DNA of 64,000 nt from JBQDBK01 sp052090825 (lineage in GTDB: Bacteria > Bacillota > Clostridia > Tissierellales > Peptoniphilaceae). The notes below the pieces were generated by a model. The model had not been told where the DNA came from. It searched no databases and saw only the letters and a list, made by a program, of their open reading frames with translations. The position numbers and the translations under genes are program-made. Shown here one piece after another: positions 18,091 to 26,930 of the stretch (positions within the stretch are counted from its first letter, which is position 1; the number at the start of each line of letters is the position of its first letter). Location of the stretch: the NCBI GenBank assembly GCA_052090825.1, contig JBQDBK010000001.1, forward strand, positions 267,041 to 331,040, read 5' to 3'.

Positions 18091-19241
18091 ATTGTACCTT
18101 CAAAATCAAATATTGAAATCAGACCTTCTTCTGCTTGTTCACTATCTATTTTATAATACAAACCTCTTAAATTTTTTATATTTTCTATTTCAACTAAGTT
18201 AATTTCTCCAGATAAAGGTTGTTCTTTAAAAGAAACTTTTTCTGTGGTGTAATAACCAAATTCCCCCTTGCATTCTTGAGGTATAAATAAATTAAAAGTT
18301 AGTTTTTTAAAGTCAACTACATCATTAAAAAGAATTAATAAACAGTCTCCATTCTTTTTATTTTTAAGATTATAATATATTAATAAATTTTCATCTTCAT
18401 CAGGATAAAATAAATTTGAACTAGCAGAATCTTCTGTAAAAACAAGCAAATCTTTAAACTCGTATTTCTTTATATCTAACTTGTCTTTTTTTGCATTTTC
18501 TTCTAAAATTTTCTTATTTTCATTTAACTTCTCAGTCATCTTATCTTGTATGAACGGTTCATTTTCTATCTTCTTCGTTAGCATTTTTTTGCTATTATCC
18601 TTTTCTCTTACTTTTTCCTCTATCTTTTTTACTTTCTTTTCTTCAATTATATTTTTATCATTTTCTTTTGATAATCTCTCTTTAAAATATTTTTTATTTA
18701 AATCTATAGTTTTATCTATACTCTCCTCATTTTTTACAATTCTAGGAAGTATTGAATTATCATTTTTATATTTTATATTCGCAGTAAAATCATACTCTTT
18801 CTCATTTTTTCTTTTTATGTAAAAATTATCAAATATGTAAAATTTTGAAAATTTGTATATTTGCTTTAGGTCTTTATCTTCTAATTGAAAATTTATTGTG
18901 AAATTGTTTTCATCGTCAATGTAATTGGATGATGGAAAAAGATTTTTAAATTCTATAAACCTATCTTCTAAGATATCCTTGCTTATACTAACTTTATTTT
19001 CTTTAAGTAACTCCTTATTACTCTTATCTATAATTTTTGATTTATTTATCATTTCTTTCTTTAATTTAATATTTTTATTCAAGGTAGATATTTTTATTTC
19101 ACTTTTTTTAATCTCTAGTAAGATAGGATTAAAAATTAAAAGATACAAAAAAGACTCTAAGATTATTAAAAATAAAATATAAAATAAAATTCTTTCTCTT
19201 TTTGTAAATTTATTAAAATTAATCTTTTTTATTCTATCCAT
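18087..19241 (-). CDS. PilO/PilN-like inner-membrane pilus assembly protein
   Basis: A 384-residue protein with a short cytoplasmic head, one membrane helix at about residues 18-38, a coiled coil (40-75), a small PilO-like region and a long Lys/Glu-rich linker (about 190-255) before a C-terminal domain. This layout resembles PilN/PilO alignment-complex proteins, and the gene starts the pilin cluster. No PilB-type ATPase, PilC platform or prepilin peptidase is in this window. Identification rests on topology and neighbours. Confidence 0.5.
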   Translation of the reverse strand: MDRIKKINFNKFTKRERILFYILFLIILESFLYLLIFNPILLEIKKSEIKISTLNKNIKLKKEMINKSKIIDKSNKELLKENKVSISKDILEDRFIEFKNLFPSSNYIDDENNFTINFQLEDKDLKQIYKFSKFYIFDNFYIKRKNEKEYDFTANIKYKNDNSILPRIVKNEESIDKTIDLNKKYFKERLSKENDKNIIEEKKVKKIEEKVREKDNSKKMLTKKIENEPFIQDKMTEKLNENKKILEENAKKDKLDIKKYEFKDLLVFTEDSASSNLFYPDEDENLLIYYNLKNKKNGDCLLILFNDVVDFKKLTFNLFIPQECKGEFGYYTTEKVSFKEQPLSGEINLVEIENIKNLRGLYYKIDSEQAEEGLISIFDFEGTI

Positions 19242-19777
19242 TTACCATCCCTCAAAACTTTATACAATATATTCCCCATAAGACTATGAGCTTTTTTATT
19301 TGGATGTATACCATCTATAAATAGTTTAGAATAATTGTCTTCCTTTAAAAGTTCCTTATAAAAATCTACTATTAATATTTTTCTACTTTTTATATTAGAA
19401 AGAATTAATTCTCTTAATTCTATAATTTTATAATTAGTGGATTTTATTGAAAAATCATATAAACTTTCTTCTAACTTGAAGGGAATGCATAGTATTATAT
19501 TCTTATCCTTTTTTTCTAATAAATCAATTATCCTACATATATTTCTAAAAACATAATCTACTGATTTACCATTTAAGAAATCGTTTATTCCTATAAAAAT
19601 TAAAATATACTCTGCATTTATATGACTTTTAATTCTTTTTAAAAGACCGTCTGTGGTATCTCCATTAATTCCATAATTTTTTATATTTAAAGCTGAATTT
19701 TCTCTACTTATAAAGCTACAATTATCCTCAACTCCATATCCATTTACTATTGAATCTCCTAATGCATTAATTACCAT
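19229..19777 (-). CDS. SGNH/GDSL-family hydrolase
   Basis: An esterase or lipase of the SGNH fold. Block I is GDSIVNGYG with the catalytic Ser near residue 9, block III is GINDFL, and block V DGIHPN carries the catalytic Asp and His. The 182-residue length fits intracellular members, and no signal peptide is seen. It lies between the RNase E/G gene (1-base gap) and the pilus operon (13-base overlap). Substrate unknown. Confidence 0.85.
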   Translation of the reverse strand: MVINALGDSIVNGYGVEDNCSFISRENSALNIKNYGINGDTTDGLLKRIKSHINAEYILIFIGINDFLNGKSVDYVFRNICRIIDLLEKKDKNIILCIPFKLEESLYDFSIKSTNYKIIELRELILSNIKSRKILIVDFYKELLKEDNYSKLFIDGIHPNKKAHSLMGNILYKVLRDGKWIE

Positions 19778-19778
19778 A

Positions 19779-20873
19779 TTATTCTACCAACTTATTTATT
19801 AATTTCCTTCCTCTATTTTCTCTGCTTATTTCTATTAAATTTAAGCCTGTATATCCGTATACTTTCGCTTTAAAATTATCTTTTTTAAATTCATTACTTA
19901 AAAACTCAAGTAATTCCAACTTATTTTTTTCTGATCTCATATCTATAAAATCAATTATTATTATCCCAGATATATTTCTAAGTCTTATTTGCTTTACTAT
20001 CTCTTTTGCAGCTTTTAGATTTAATTGATATATATAATTATTATAAGAAACTCCACTACTTTTAAAATCTGCAGAATTAACATCTATACTAGATAAAGCT
20101 GATGTATGTTCTATAATTATATTCCCACCAGAATCAAGTTCAACTTTCTTATCAAATAAGATTTTATATCTTCTCAATAACTTGCTATTATAAATTAATT
20201 TGAAATTTTTATCATAATTTATTTCATATTCTGCTTTATATTCTTTTTTGATATTTTCATTATTAGTAATTATTAGATCAAAATTATTATCTCTTATAAA
20301 ATTATCTAAATCATTATTTTCAAATATAAGCTTAGGTGTTGGCCTAAGATTTTTTTCTTTTAATATACTATTTCCTAAGGCTTTAAGTCTATTAAATTCA
20401 TTTAATATATCATCTTTTCCAGCTGAAATAGAATTTGTCCTAAAAAGTATTCCTTTTATTTTTAATTCTTCTGCATAATTTTTCAACTTACTTTTATCCG
20501 CCCAAGAAAGTTTACCTGAAAATTTAACAAATTTTTTATCTGGAAAATAAACTAAATATCTGCCATCTAATGATAGTTCTCTTTTTACCTTACAAAACTT
20601 ACTTTTTTCATCTGATATTTTTTTTACTTGAACTAATATTTCATTACCTTCTTTTAAATCTTGATCTTTTTTCCCCAGTTCAAGATAGGCTTTTTCATCT
20701 CCTATATTTAAAAAAGCTGAATTTTGGTTAGATAAAACTTTTTCTATTCTAGCTCTATATATATTTTTTAATTTTGAGTTTTCATAATCTGTTATATTTA
20801 TAATTTCATCAAGTATATCATTATAAATTACTGCAACTTTTATACTTTCATCTATGTACAATATATTTTTCAT
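19779..20873 (-). CDS. rng: Short ribonuclease E/G family protein
   Basis: An RNase G/E-type endoribonuclease. The S1-like domain lies at residues 35-110 (KIYRARIEKVLSNQNSAFLNIG). The catalytic region has HTSALSSIDVNS and IIIIDFIDM, giving the two metal-binding Asp residues expected from RNase E. At 364 residues it is about 100 shorter than usual RNase G. It lacks an obvious Zn-link CxxC and the distal domain, so its oligomeric state may differ. It shares one base with radC. Confidence 0.85.
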   Translation of the reverse strand: MKNILYIDESIKVAVIYNDILDEIINITDYENSKLKNIYRARIEKVLSNQNSAFLNIGDEKAYLELGKKDQDLKEGNEILVQVKKISDEKSKFCKVKRELSLDGRYLVYFPDKKFVKFSGKLSWADKSKLKNYAEELKIKGILFRTNSISAGKDDILNEFNRLKALGNSILKEKNLRPTPKLIFENNDLDNFIRDNNFDLIITNNENIKKEYKAEYEINYDKNFKLIYNSKLLRRYKILFDKKVELDSGGNIIIEHTSALSSIDVNSADFKSSGVSYNNYIYQLNLKAAKEIVKQIRLRNISGIIIIDFIDMRSEKNKLELLEFLSNEFKKDNFKAKVYGYTGLNLIEISRENRGRKLINKLVE

Positions 20874-21655
20874 TAAATTAATCCTTGTTCTAGAAAACTA
20901 CAATATTTTCTGTCCCCTATAATTATATGGTCTATTACTCTAATTCCTATTATTTTTCCTGACTCAACTAGTCTCTTAGTTAAATTTATATCTTCCTTCG
21001 ATGGGCTTGGATCCCCAGAAGGATGGTTATGTAATAAAATAATAGTATGAGCTCTACAATCTATTGCTGTTTTAAATACTTCTCTTGGATGTACAACAGT
21101 GGCATCTATTATCCCTTTAGATATGGTCCTAACATATTCTATTTCTTTTTTGGTATTTAGTATGACAATCTTAAAATGCTCTTCGCCTAAACTTTTCATT
21201 TCATCCATTACATATGGAATTAAATCCTTTGGTGATGAAATTTTTTTCTTTTCAAATATGCTCTGACTATTAATTCTATTAGCCAAAGTTACTACAGCCA
21301 TTATCATTGCAGCTTTTGCTTGTCCTACTCCATTTATTTTCATTAAGCTATTTATAGATGCCCTATTTAACACTGATAAAGATTCTTGATTTTTATCTTC
21401 TGTTAATTTTAAATCATATAAAATTTCTTGTGCTAATTCAATTGAGGTTTTAGTTTTACTTCCTGTCCTAATAATTAAAGCCAATAATTCTGCATTAGAT
21501 AAGTATTCTGGCCCAAATTTAATTAGTTTTTCTTGTGGTCTATCATCCATTGGTAAATCTTTTATGGTGAAATTTCTCTTATAGATATTTATATTATCTT
21601 TAGCACCAATGGATAAATCATTATAATTATCTTGATAAATTCCTATTTTCTCCAT
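20873..21655 (-). CDS. radC: RadC/JAB-domain protein
   Basis: The RadC family has a helix-hairpin-helix region (INSLMKINGVGQAKAA) and a JAMM-like metalloprotease domain with HNHPSGDPSPSKED. Its historical link to DNA repair is doubtful. The 260 residues include a 30-residue N-terminal extension that overlaps maf by 29 bases; a later start at MDDRPQEKL would remove it. maf-radC adjacency is standard in Firmicutes. Confidence 0.92.
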   Translation of the reverse strand: MEKIGIYQDNYNDLSIGAKDNINIYKRNFTIKDLPMDDRPQEKLIKFGPEYLSNAELLALIIRTGSKTKTSIELAQEILYDLKLTEDKNQESLSVLNRASINSLMKINGVGQAKAAMIMAVVTLANRINSQSIFEKKKISSPKDLIPYVMDEMKSLGEEHFKIVILNTKKEIEYVRTISKGIIDATVVHPREVFKTAIDCRAHTIILLHNHPSGDPSPSKEDINLTKRLVESGKIIGIRVIDHIIIGDRKYCSFLEQGLI

Positions 21656-22235
21656 AATTAGCTCCTTTCATTAAAGAAATATTAAACAATTTTTTTAAAT
21701 CATCAGCTATCTTAGATATTGGTAATCCAACAATATTTTCAAAATCCCCATTTATTTTCTCGACTAATATAGCACCTAGTCCTTGAATTCCATAGGCACC
21801 TGCCTTGTCAATATATTCGCCTCTATCTAAATAATTTTCTATATCTTCTTCACTTAAATTTTTAAATTTTACACTTGATTCAACATAATCAGTATATTTT
21901 ATTTTTTTATCTAATTTAAAGATAGAATAAGCAGTTAAAACTCTGTGCTCTCTGCCAGATAATTTTTTTATCATTATTTTTGCTTCATCTCGACTTCTAG
22001 GTTTCCCTAAAACTTTATTATCTATAACAACTAAAGTATCAGCTGATAAAACAATATCTTCTAAATTATTTTTAGCCACTTCTATCCCTTTTTCAAAACT
22101 AAGAGCCATAACTAATTGCTCTGGACTATCATAGTCAATATTATTTTCTTCTATATCATAAGAAATTACCTTAAAATCTATATACCTAGATAAAATATCT
22201 GATCGCCTTTGAGATTTTGATGCCAATATAAACAT
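21627..22235 (-). CDS. maf: Maf-family nucleotide pyrophosphatase
   Basis: Maf proteins hydrolyse non-canonical or modified nucleoside triphosphates and are linked to septum inhibition in Bacillus. The family blocks LASKSQRR, LSADTLVVIDNKVLGKP and DKAGAYGIQGLGA are clear. The length is 202 residues. It lies one base from the S-component-like gene upstream and overlaps radC downstream. Confidence 0.93.
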   Translation of the reverse strand: MFILASKSQRRSDILSRYIDFKVISYDIEENNIDYDSPEQLVMALSFEKGIEVAKNNLEDIVLSADTLVVIDNKVLGKPRSRDEAKIMIKKLSGREHRVLTAYSIFKLDKKIKYTDYVESSVKFKNLSEEDIENYLDRGEYIDKAGAYGIQGLGAILVEKINGDFENIVGLPISKIADDLKKLFNISLMKGANYGENRNLSR

Positions 22236-22236
22236 A

Positions 22237-22746
22237 TTAAAAGCTCCCTTTAAAAGTTTTATTTAAATTATTTACTGCAAATATACTAGCTAATCCTACA
22301 AAATACCCTGTAAATAATCCCAGTATTAACAAAAATGGTAAATAAGAAAATATAGCACTACTATTTAAAATGAGTGATGCAGCCATAATTTGTCCTATAT
22401 TATGAAAAGCTGAACCTATTAAACTAACCCCTATTAAAGATAGGTACTTTGAAAGATACTTGTGTGCCAATATCATAGTTATAGAACTCAATATTGACCC
22501 AAACATAGAAAATATTAGTGATGATACCGCTCCAGTAACAAGCATTAATGCTATGCTTTTAAAAATAGCAACAATAAACCCTTCTTTATACCCAAAAAAA
22601 ACTAAACTTATAAGCACAACCATATTAGACAATCCTAATCTAGCCCCTGGAAAGAGAATCGGTAAAGGCATTGAAGATTCAAAAAGTCCTAAAACTAAAC
22701 CAATTGAAGTAAGTAAAGATAAAAAAACCAATTTTCTATATTTCAT
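22237..22746 (-). CDS. Gx transporter family membrane protein (ECF S-component-like)
   Basis: A 169-residue membrane protein with about five hydrophobic segments. It shows the Gx-transporter hallmark GLFESSMPLP, FPGARLGLSNMVVL and IFKSIA. The family is often annotated as heptaprenyl diphosphate synthase component I and is probably a substrate-binding membrane component. The ligand is unknown. It overlaps the NusG-domain-II gene by four bases. Confidence 0.85.
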   Translation of the reverse strand: MKYRKLVFLSLLTSIGLVLGLFESSMPLPILFPGARLGLSNMVVLISLVFFGYKEGFIVAIFKSIALMLVTGAVSSLIFSMFGSILSSITMILAHKYLSKYLSLIGVSLIGSAFHNIGQIMAASLILNSSAIFSYLPFLLILGLFTGYFVGLASIFAVNNLNKTFKGSF

Positions 22747-23135
22747 TGAACCACCACATCTACTTGAGAATTTTTTTCTTTATCTTTTTCTTTATTTTCT
22801 ATTGTGATTATTAATCTATTAGGAAGACAGATTATAGATTCTTTAACATTTTTTATAGTGCCCATATGTATACATATTTTATCTTTACAGCTTGACTCTC
22901 TCATCACTACTCCATCTTCTAAAATTTCAATTTCATTTTCCCCATATTTGGTTTTTATTTTAAATCTTTTATTTTTATTTTTATTATTAATCTCATATCT
23001 TGAATATTCTTTTCCATTAACTTTAACTAATATATATTTATTATCATTTTCTACCATTTTTTCTTTATTTATATAAAACATACTAGATGAAATTAATAAT
23101 ATTATTAATATGACTAAATAATCGCCTTTTTTCAT
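22743..23135 (-). CDS. NusG domain II-containing membrane-anchored protein
   Basis: A 130-residue protein with an N-terminal membrane segment (residues 7-22) and an external NusG domain II. CKDKICIHMGTI and ICLPNRLIITIE are diagnostic, including the paired cysteines. It commonly neighbours the Gx transporter gene, and FMN-binding or Rnf genes, in Clostridia. The role is unknown. A strong terminator separates it from rnfB upstream. Confidence 0.87.
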   Translation of the reverse strand: MKKGDYLVILIILLISSSMFYINKEKMVENDNKYILVKVNGKEYSRYEINNKNKNKRFKIKTKYGENEIEILEDGVVMRESSCKDKICIHMGTIKNVKESIICLPNRLIITIENKEKDKEKNSQVDVVVQ

Positions 23136-23187
23136 AACTTACCTCTTACTATAAATTATACCAGTAATAATATTTTTTATAAAGATA

Positions 23188-23228
23188 TAAAAACTCCATC
23201 TAGCTAATTTGCTAGATGGAGTTTTTAT
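23188..23228 (-). terminator. Strong terminator after the rnf operon
   Basis: AAAACTCCATCTAGC and GCTAGATGGAGTTTT form a stem of about 15 bp with a small loop and T runs on both strands. It lies directly downstream of rnfB on the minus strand. Confidence 0.88.
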
Positions 23229-23231
23229 TTT

Positions 23232-24137
23232 TTATTTTTCAAGAACTTTTTCTTTAGCTGCTTTAGCTTTAGCCAAAGCCTCTTGTTTTTTCTTTTCTGC
23301 TTGCTCTTTTTGTTTAGCTTTCATTTTTTCAACTCTTTCAGGATATTCACAGAAAATGGCTCCAGTTGGACACTTAGAAACACAAATTCCACAATTTATA
23401 CATTTTTCATAATCTATTTTGGCTAAATTATTTTCTACATGTATAGCATCTTTAGGACAATTCCTTTCACAAAGTCCACAAGATATACATCCTACTGAAC
23501 AATTATTTCTAACAACCTTACCAGGATCGTTTGAATAACATTCAACTACTGTTTTTGCCTTATATGGAATAAGGTCTATTATATTCTTAGGACAAATAGT
23601 TATACACTTTTTACAAGCTACGCACTTTTCCTTATCTACTTTTGCAATCCCGTCTATTACATGAATTGCATCAAATTCACAAACACTAACGCAAGTTCCA
23701 CCACCAACGCAACCATAAGTACAAGCTTTAGAACCTTTTTGATAGTCAGAAATCAATCTACAATCTACTAAGCCTTCATAAGTATATTTATCTTTAGCCT
23801 TGTCACAAGTTCCTTGGCATAAAACATTGGCAACCTGTCTATCTATATTTCCAGCATTTACTCCCATAATATTTGCTATGTCTTCAGCCGTTTCACTACC
23901 ACCTATAGAGCAGGCAGTAACTGGTGCTTTACCATCTGATATTGCTTGGGCTAGTCCATCGCATCCTGGAAAACCACAAGCTCCACAATTCGCTCCTGGT
24001 AAAGCGTTACGGATTTCTACTACCTTCGGATCAACTTCAACCGCAAAAACTTTTGAAGCTATTGAAAGTAAAATACCAAATACTACACCAATAACACCTA
24101 ATATTATAACTGGAAGAAATATATCATTTAATTCCAT
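23232..24137 (-). CDS. rnfB: Rnf complex subunit RnfB (Fe-S protein)
   Basis: The ferredoxin-interacting electron-entry subunit of the Rnf ferredoxin:NAD+ oxidoreductase. A membrane helix at residues 8-28 is followed by the 4Fe-4S motif GANCGACGFPGC, then several CxxCxxCxxxCP clusters (CVACKKCITICP, CISCGLCERNCP, CINCGICVSKCP). The C-terminus is a Lys/Glu-rich coiled tail. The 301 residues and extra clusters are typical of clostridial RnfB. It is the last gene of rnfCDGEAB. Confidence 0.96.
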   Translation of the reverse strand: MELNDIFLPVIILGVIGVVFGILLSIASKVFAVEVDPKVVEIRNALPGANCGACGFPGCDGLAQAISDGKAPVTACSIGGSETAEDIANIMGVNAGNIDRQVANVLCQGTCDKAKDKYTYEGLVDCRLISDYQKGSKACTYGCVGGGTCVSVCEFDAIHVIDGIAKVDKEKCVACKKCITICPKNIIDLIPYKAKTVVECYSNDPGKVVRNNCSVGCISCGLCERNCPKDAIHVENNLAKIDYEKCINCGICVSKCPTGAIFCEYPERVEKMKAKQKEQAEKKKQEALAKAKAAKEKVLEK

Positions 24138-24146
24138 AATTACCCC

Positions 24147-24725
24147 CTAAACTAACCCAGAGAAGCCTGAAAAAGCTAAAGCCATCAAGCCTGCACTAAT
24201 TAAAGCTATAGGAACACCTTGTAGCCCTTTAGGCACATCTGCATAAACTAATTTTTCTCTTAGAGATGCTATTAGTAGAAGAGCTAAAGTAAATCCAATT
24301 GAAGCTCCAAGTCCACTAAATATTGTCTCTATTAAATTATATCCATTTTGAACGTTAAGTACTGTTACTCCTAAAACCATACAGTTTGTTGTAATTAAAG
24401 GTAAGAAAACACCCATTGAAGTATAAAGAGCTGGTGAAATTTTCTTTATTACCATTTCTACAAATTGTACTAAAGAAGCAATAACTAATATAAATACAAT
24501 TGTTTGTAAATATTGTAATCCAAATTTATCTAATATAAATGTTTGTAAAACCCATGTTATAGCTGAGGCAATTACTACTACAAATGTAACTGCCAATCCC
24601 ATACCTGTTGCAGTATCTGTTTTTGAAGAAACCCCTAAAAAAGGACATATCCCTAAAAATTGAGCAAATACATAGTTATTTACAAGAATTGTTGAAACTA
24701 AAATTGTAATAATATTTTCCATCAT
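24147..24725 (-). CDS. rnfA: Rnf complex subunit RnfA
   Basis: An integral membrane subunit related to NqrE, with six hydrophobic segments in 192 residues. It contains the conserved NYVFAQFLGICPFLGV and LPLITTNCMVLG blocks, whose cysteines take part in a membrane Fe-S centre in this family. It lies two bases downstream of rnfE. Two adjacent ATGs follow GAGGGGTGA; the first is used here. Confidence 0.95.
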   Translation of the reverse strand: MMENIITILVSTILVNNYVFAQFLGICPFLGVSSKTDTATGMGLAVTFVVVIASAITWVLQTFILDKFGLQYLQTIVFILVIASLVQFVEMVIKKISPALYTSMGVFLPLITTNCMVLGVTVLNVQNGYNLIETIFSGLGASIGFTLALLLIASLREKLVYADVPKGLQGVPIALISAGLMALAFSGFSGLV

Positions 24726-24727
24726 AA

Positions 24728-25324
24728 CTATTCACCCCTCTTTTCTAATAACTTTTTAAATCCCGCTATTAAGAAACCAAGCAATATAAAAGCCCCTGCT
24801 GGCGCACCCATTAATCCTACTCCAAGATATGATTCAGGAAGGATTTGTTTATCTAACAAAGTTCCATAACCAATAAGTTCACGTATTAAACCCATTGCAA
24901 CTACAGCAAGAGTATAACCTATACCTGTACCTAATCCATCAACTAAAGATGGAATTAATTTATTTTTATAAGCAAATCCTTCAGCTTCTCCAAGAATAGC
25001 ACAGTTTACAACTATTAATGGTAGAAATATACCAAGAGCGCTATAAATCGCTGGAAAATAAGCATGCAAAATCATTTGAACTAAAGTTACAAAAGTTGCT
25101 ATTACTACTATAAAACAAGGTATTCTTATTTTTTCTGGTATTACATTTCTTAAAATAGAAACTACACCATTACTCATTATTAATACAAATGTAACTGCTA
25201 TACCCATTGCAATAGAATTCATAAGGGCATTAGTTATAGCTAGTACCGAACACAAACCTATTAGTTGTATGAATACAGGGTTATTTTTAGTTATAGCATT
25301 AGTAAAAACTTTTTTTAAACTCAT
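24728..25324 (-). CDS. rnfE: Rnf complex subunit RnfE
   Basis: The membrane subunit paired with RnfA in an inverted topology. The 198 residues have NPVFIQLIGLCSVLAIT at the start, LPLIVVNCAILGEAEGFA in the middle and a C-terminal helix ending in a basic tail. The conserved Cys residues of this family are present. It lies in order between rnfG and rnfA. Confidence 0.95.
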   Translation of the reverse strand: MSLKKVFTNAITKNNPVFIQLIGLCSVLAITNALMNSIAMGIAVTFVLIMSNGVVSILRNVIPEKIRIPCFIVVIATFVTLVQMILHAYFPAIYSALGIFLPLIVVNCAILGEAEGFAYKNKLIPSLVDGLGTGIGYTLAVVAMGLIRELIGYGTLLDKQILPESYLGVGLMGAPAGAFILLGFLIAGFKKLLEKRGE

Positions 25325-25338
25325 TTTATAAATCCCCC

Positions 25339-25926
25339 TTATTTATCCATTTTTAAAACTTTATTATAAACTTCAATTGCCAAGTTATCACCCGCTAAAA
25401 CTGCCTTAGATGAAACTGTGGCTCCACTTATCCATAAAACTTCATTATCAGCACTAGGTTCTAAAGCTATATCCAAATCTCCTGCAGCTGATTTATCATT
25501 ATAAGAAGAATAATAATATTCTTCCTCTATTTCTGTACCAAATCCTTTTGTTTCCCCATTAACAATATTTCTAAACCCGGCTATTCTATCACCTTCTAAA
25601 AGTATACCAATAGCATTTTTCATAGGTCCACCAAAACCATTTGTACTAACATTAATTCCATACCCAACTTTTTGTCCGTCTTTTGTTGCCACAAAAACAT
25701 CTAATATATCTGGGTAAGTTTCTTGTAATTTCTTTAGCTTAGCTTCATCATATTTTTCAAACTTATCAGCCTCTTCTCCAAAAATAAGAGAATAAGATTC
25801 TAAAGTAGCTTCTAACTCAGCCTGAGCTATAGTAGGTGCTGTTAATCCATTTACATATGCAAGAAGACCTGCTGCCACTGCACAAAACAAAAGAAGGATT
25901 GCACCAAATTTAATAGGTTCTCTCAT
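25339..25926 (-). CDS. rnfG: Rnf complex subunit RnfG (covalent FMN)
   Basis: A membrane-anchored FMN subunit with one helix at residues 7-28 and an external FMN-binding domain. FMN is attached to a Thr, seen in SGATVSSKAV near the C-terminus (S/TGAT). NTNGFGG-like STNGFGGPMKNAIGI and ETKGFGTEIEE are typical. The length is 195 residues. It abuts rnfD with no gap. Confidence 0.94.
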   Translation of the reverse strand: MREPIKFGAILLLFCAVAAGLLAYVNGLTAPTIAQAELEATLESYSLIFGEEADKFEKYDEAKLKKLQETYPDILDVFVATKDGQKVGYGINVSTNGFGGPMKNAIGILLEGDRIAGFRNIVNGETKGFGTEIEEEYYYSSYNDKSAAGDLDIALEPSADNEVLWISGATVSSKAVLAGDNLAIEVYNKVLKMDK

Positions 25927-26919
25927 CTATTTCGCCTCCCCATACGCTTCTGTCCTAGTAAACTTATCTATTAATGGAGTCGCAACATTCATTAAGCATA
26001 TCGCATAGGAAACTCCTTCTGGTAGGGATCCTTTAACTCTTATTAGAGCAGTTATTAATCCACAACCTACAGCAAAAATAATCTTACCTTTAACATTATT
26101 TGGACTTGAAGCATAATCAGTAGCCATAAAAATAGCTCCTAGAAATAAACCTCCACCTAATAACTCATAAGGTATTATCTCCATTGGCATACCTAAAACT
26201 AATAAAAATATTGCAGTAGTTACTATATATATTACTGGAGTTTTAAAACTTATAACCCCTCTGATTACTAAGTAAATTCCACCTATTAGCAGTAGAATAG
26301 CTGATGTTTCTCCTATTACACCAGATATATTTCCAATTGCCATATCCATTAGTGATGGTAATTGTTCATAAGATCCAGATTTAATTAATTGTAGAGGAGT
26401 TGCTGAACTTGCAGCATCTACAACTAGACCTGTATTAAATCCTTGTGGTGCTATATAATTTGTCATAAGTTTTGCCCATGATGCCATTATTACTATACGA
26501 GCTCCTAAAGCAGGATTCATAAAGTTAAATCCAATTCCCCCAAAACATTGTTTTATAACTACAATAGCAAATACTGAACCAAAAACTGCCATCCACCATG
26601 GTGCACTTGCAGGTAAGTTAAAAGCTATTAAAATACCTGTAACAACCGCTGATAAATCTCCAATTTGAATTTCTTTGTTAAAAAATTTTTGAAAAATATA
26701 TTCAGCGCCAACACAAGATAAAACGGATACTGCTATAAGCATAACAGCTCTCATTCCAAAGAAATAAACACTTCCTAGCATTGCTGGTATTAATGCAATG
26801 ATAACATCTAACATTATCTTTTTAACTGAATCATTTGATCTAATATGAGGAGCTAATGAAACAAAATAGTTCTCTCTTTCAGTCTTTAAAGAATTTGTAA
26901 TTTTAGAATTCTTTTCCAT
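25927..26919 (-). CDS. rnfD: Rnf complex subunit RnfD (covalent FMN)
   Basis: An integral membrane subunit of 330 residues with about nine hydrophobic segments. Covalent FMN would attach to the Thr of SSATPLQL around residue 179. FNFMNPALGAR and the MATDYASSPN block are conserved. It lies 11 bases after rnfC in the operon. Confidence 0.95.
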   Translation of the reverse strand: MEKNSKITNSLKTERENYFVSLAPHIRSNDSVKKIMLDVIIALIPAMLGSVYFFGMRAVMLIAVSVLSCVGAEYIFQKFFNKEIQIGDLSAVVTGILIAFNLPASAPWWMAVFGSVFAIVVIKQCFGGIGFNFMNPALGARIVIMASWAKLMTNYIAPQGFNTGLVVDAASSATPLQLIKSGSYEQLPSLMDMAIGNISGVIGETSAILLLIGGIYLVIRGVISFKTPVIYIVTTAIFLLVLGMPMEIIPYELLGGGLFLGAIFMATDYASSPNNVKGKIIFAVGCGLITALIRVKGSLPEGVSYAICLMNVATPLIDKFTRTEAYGEAK

Positions 26920-26930
26920 TTTCCAACCCC

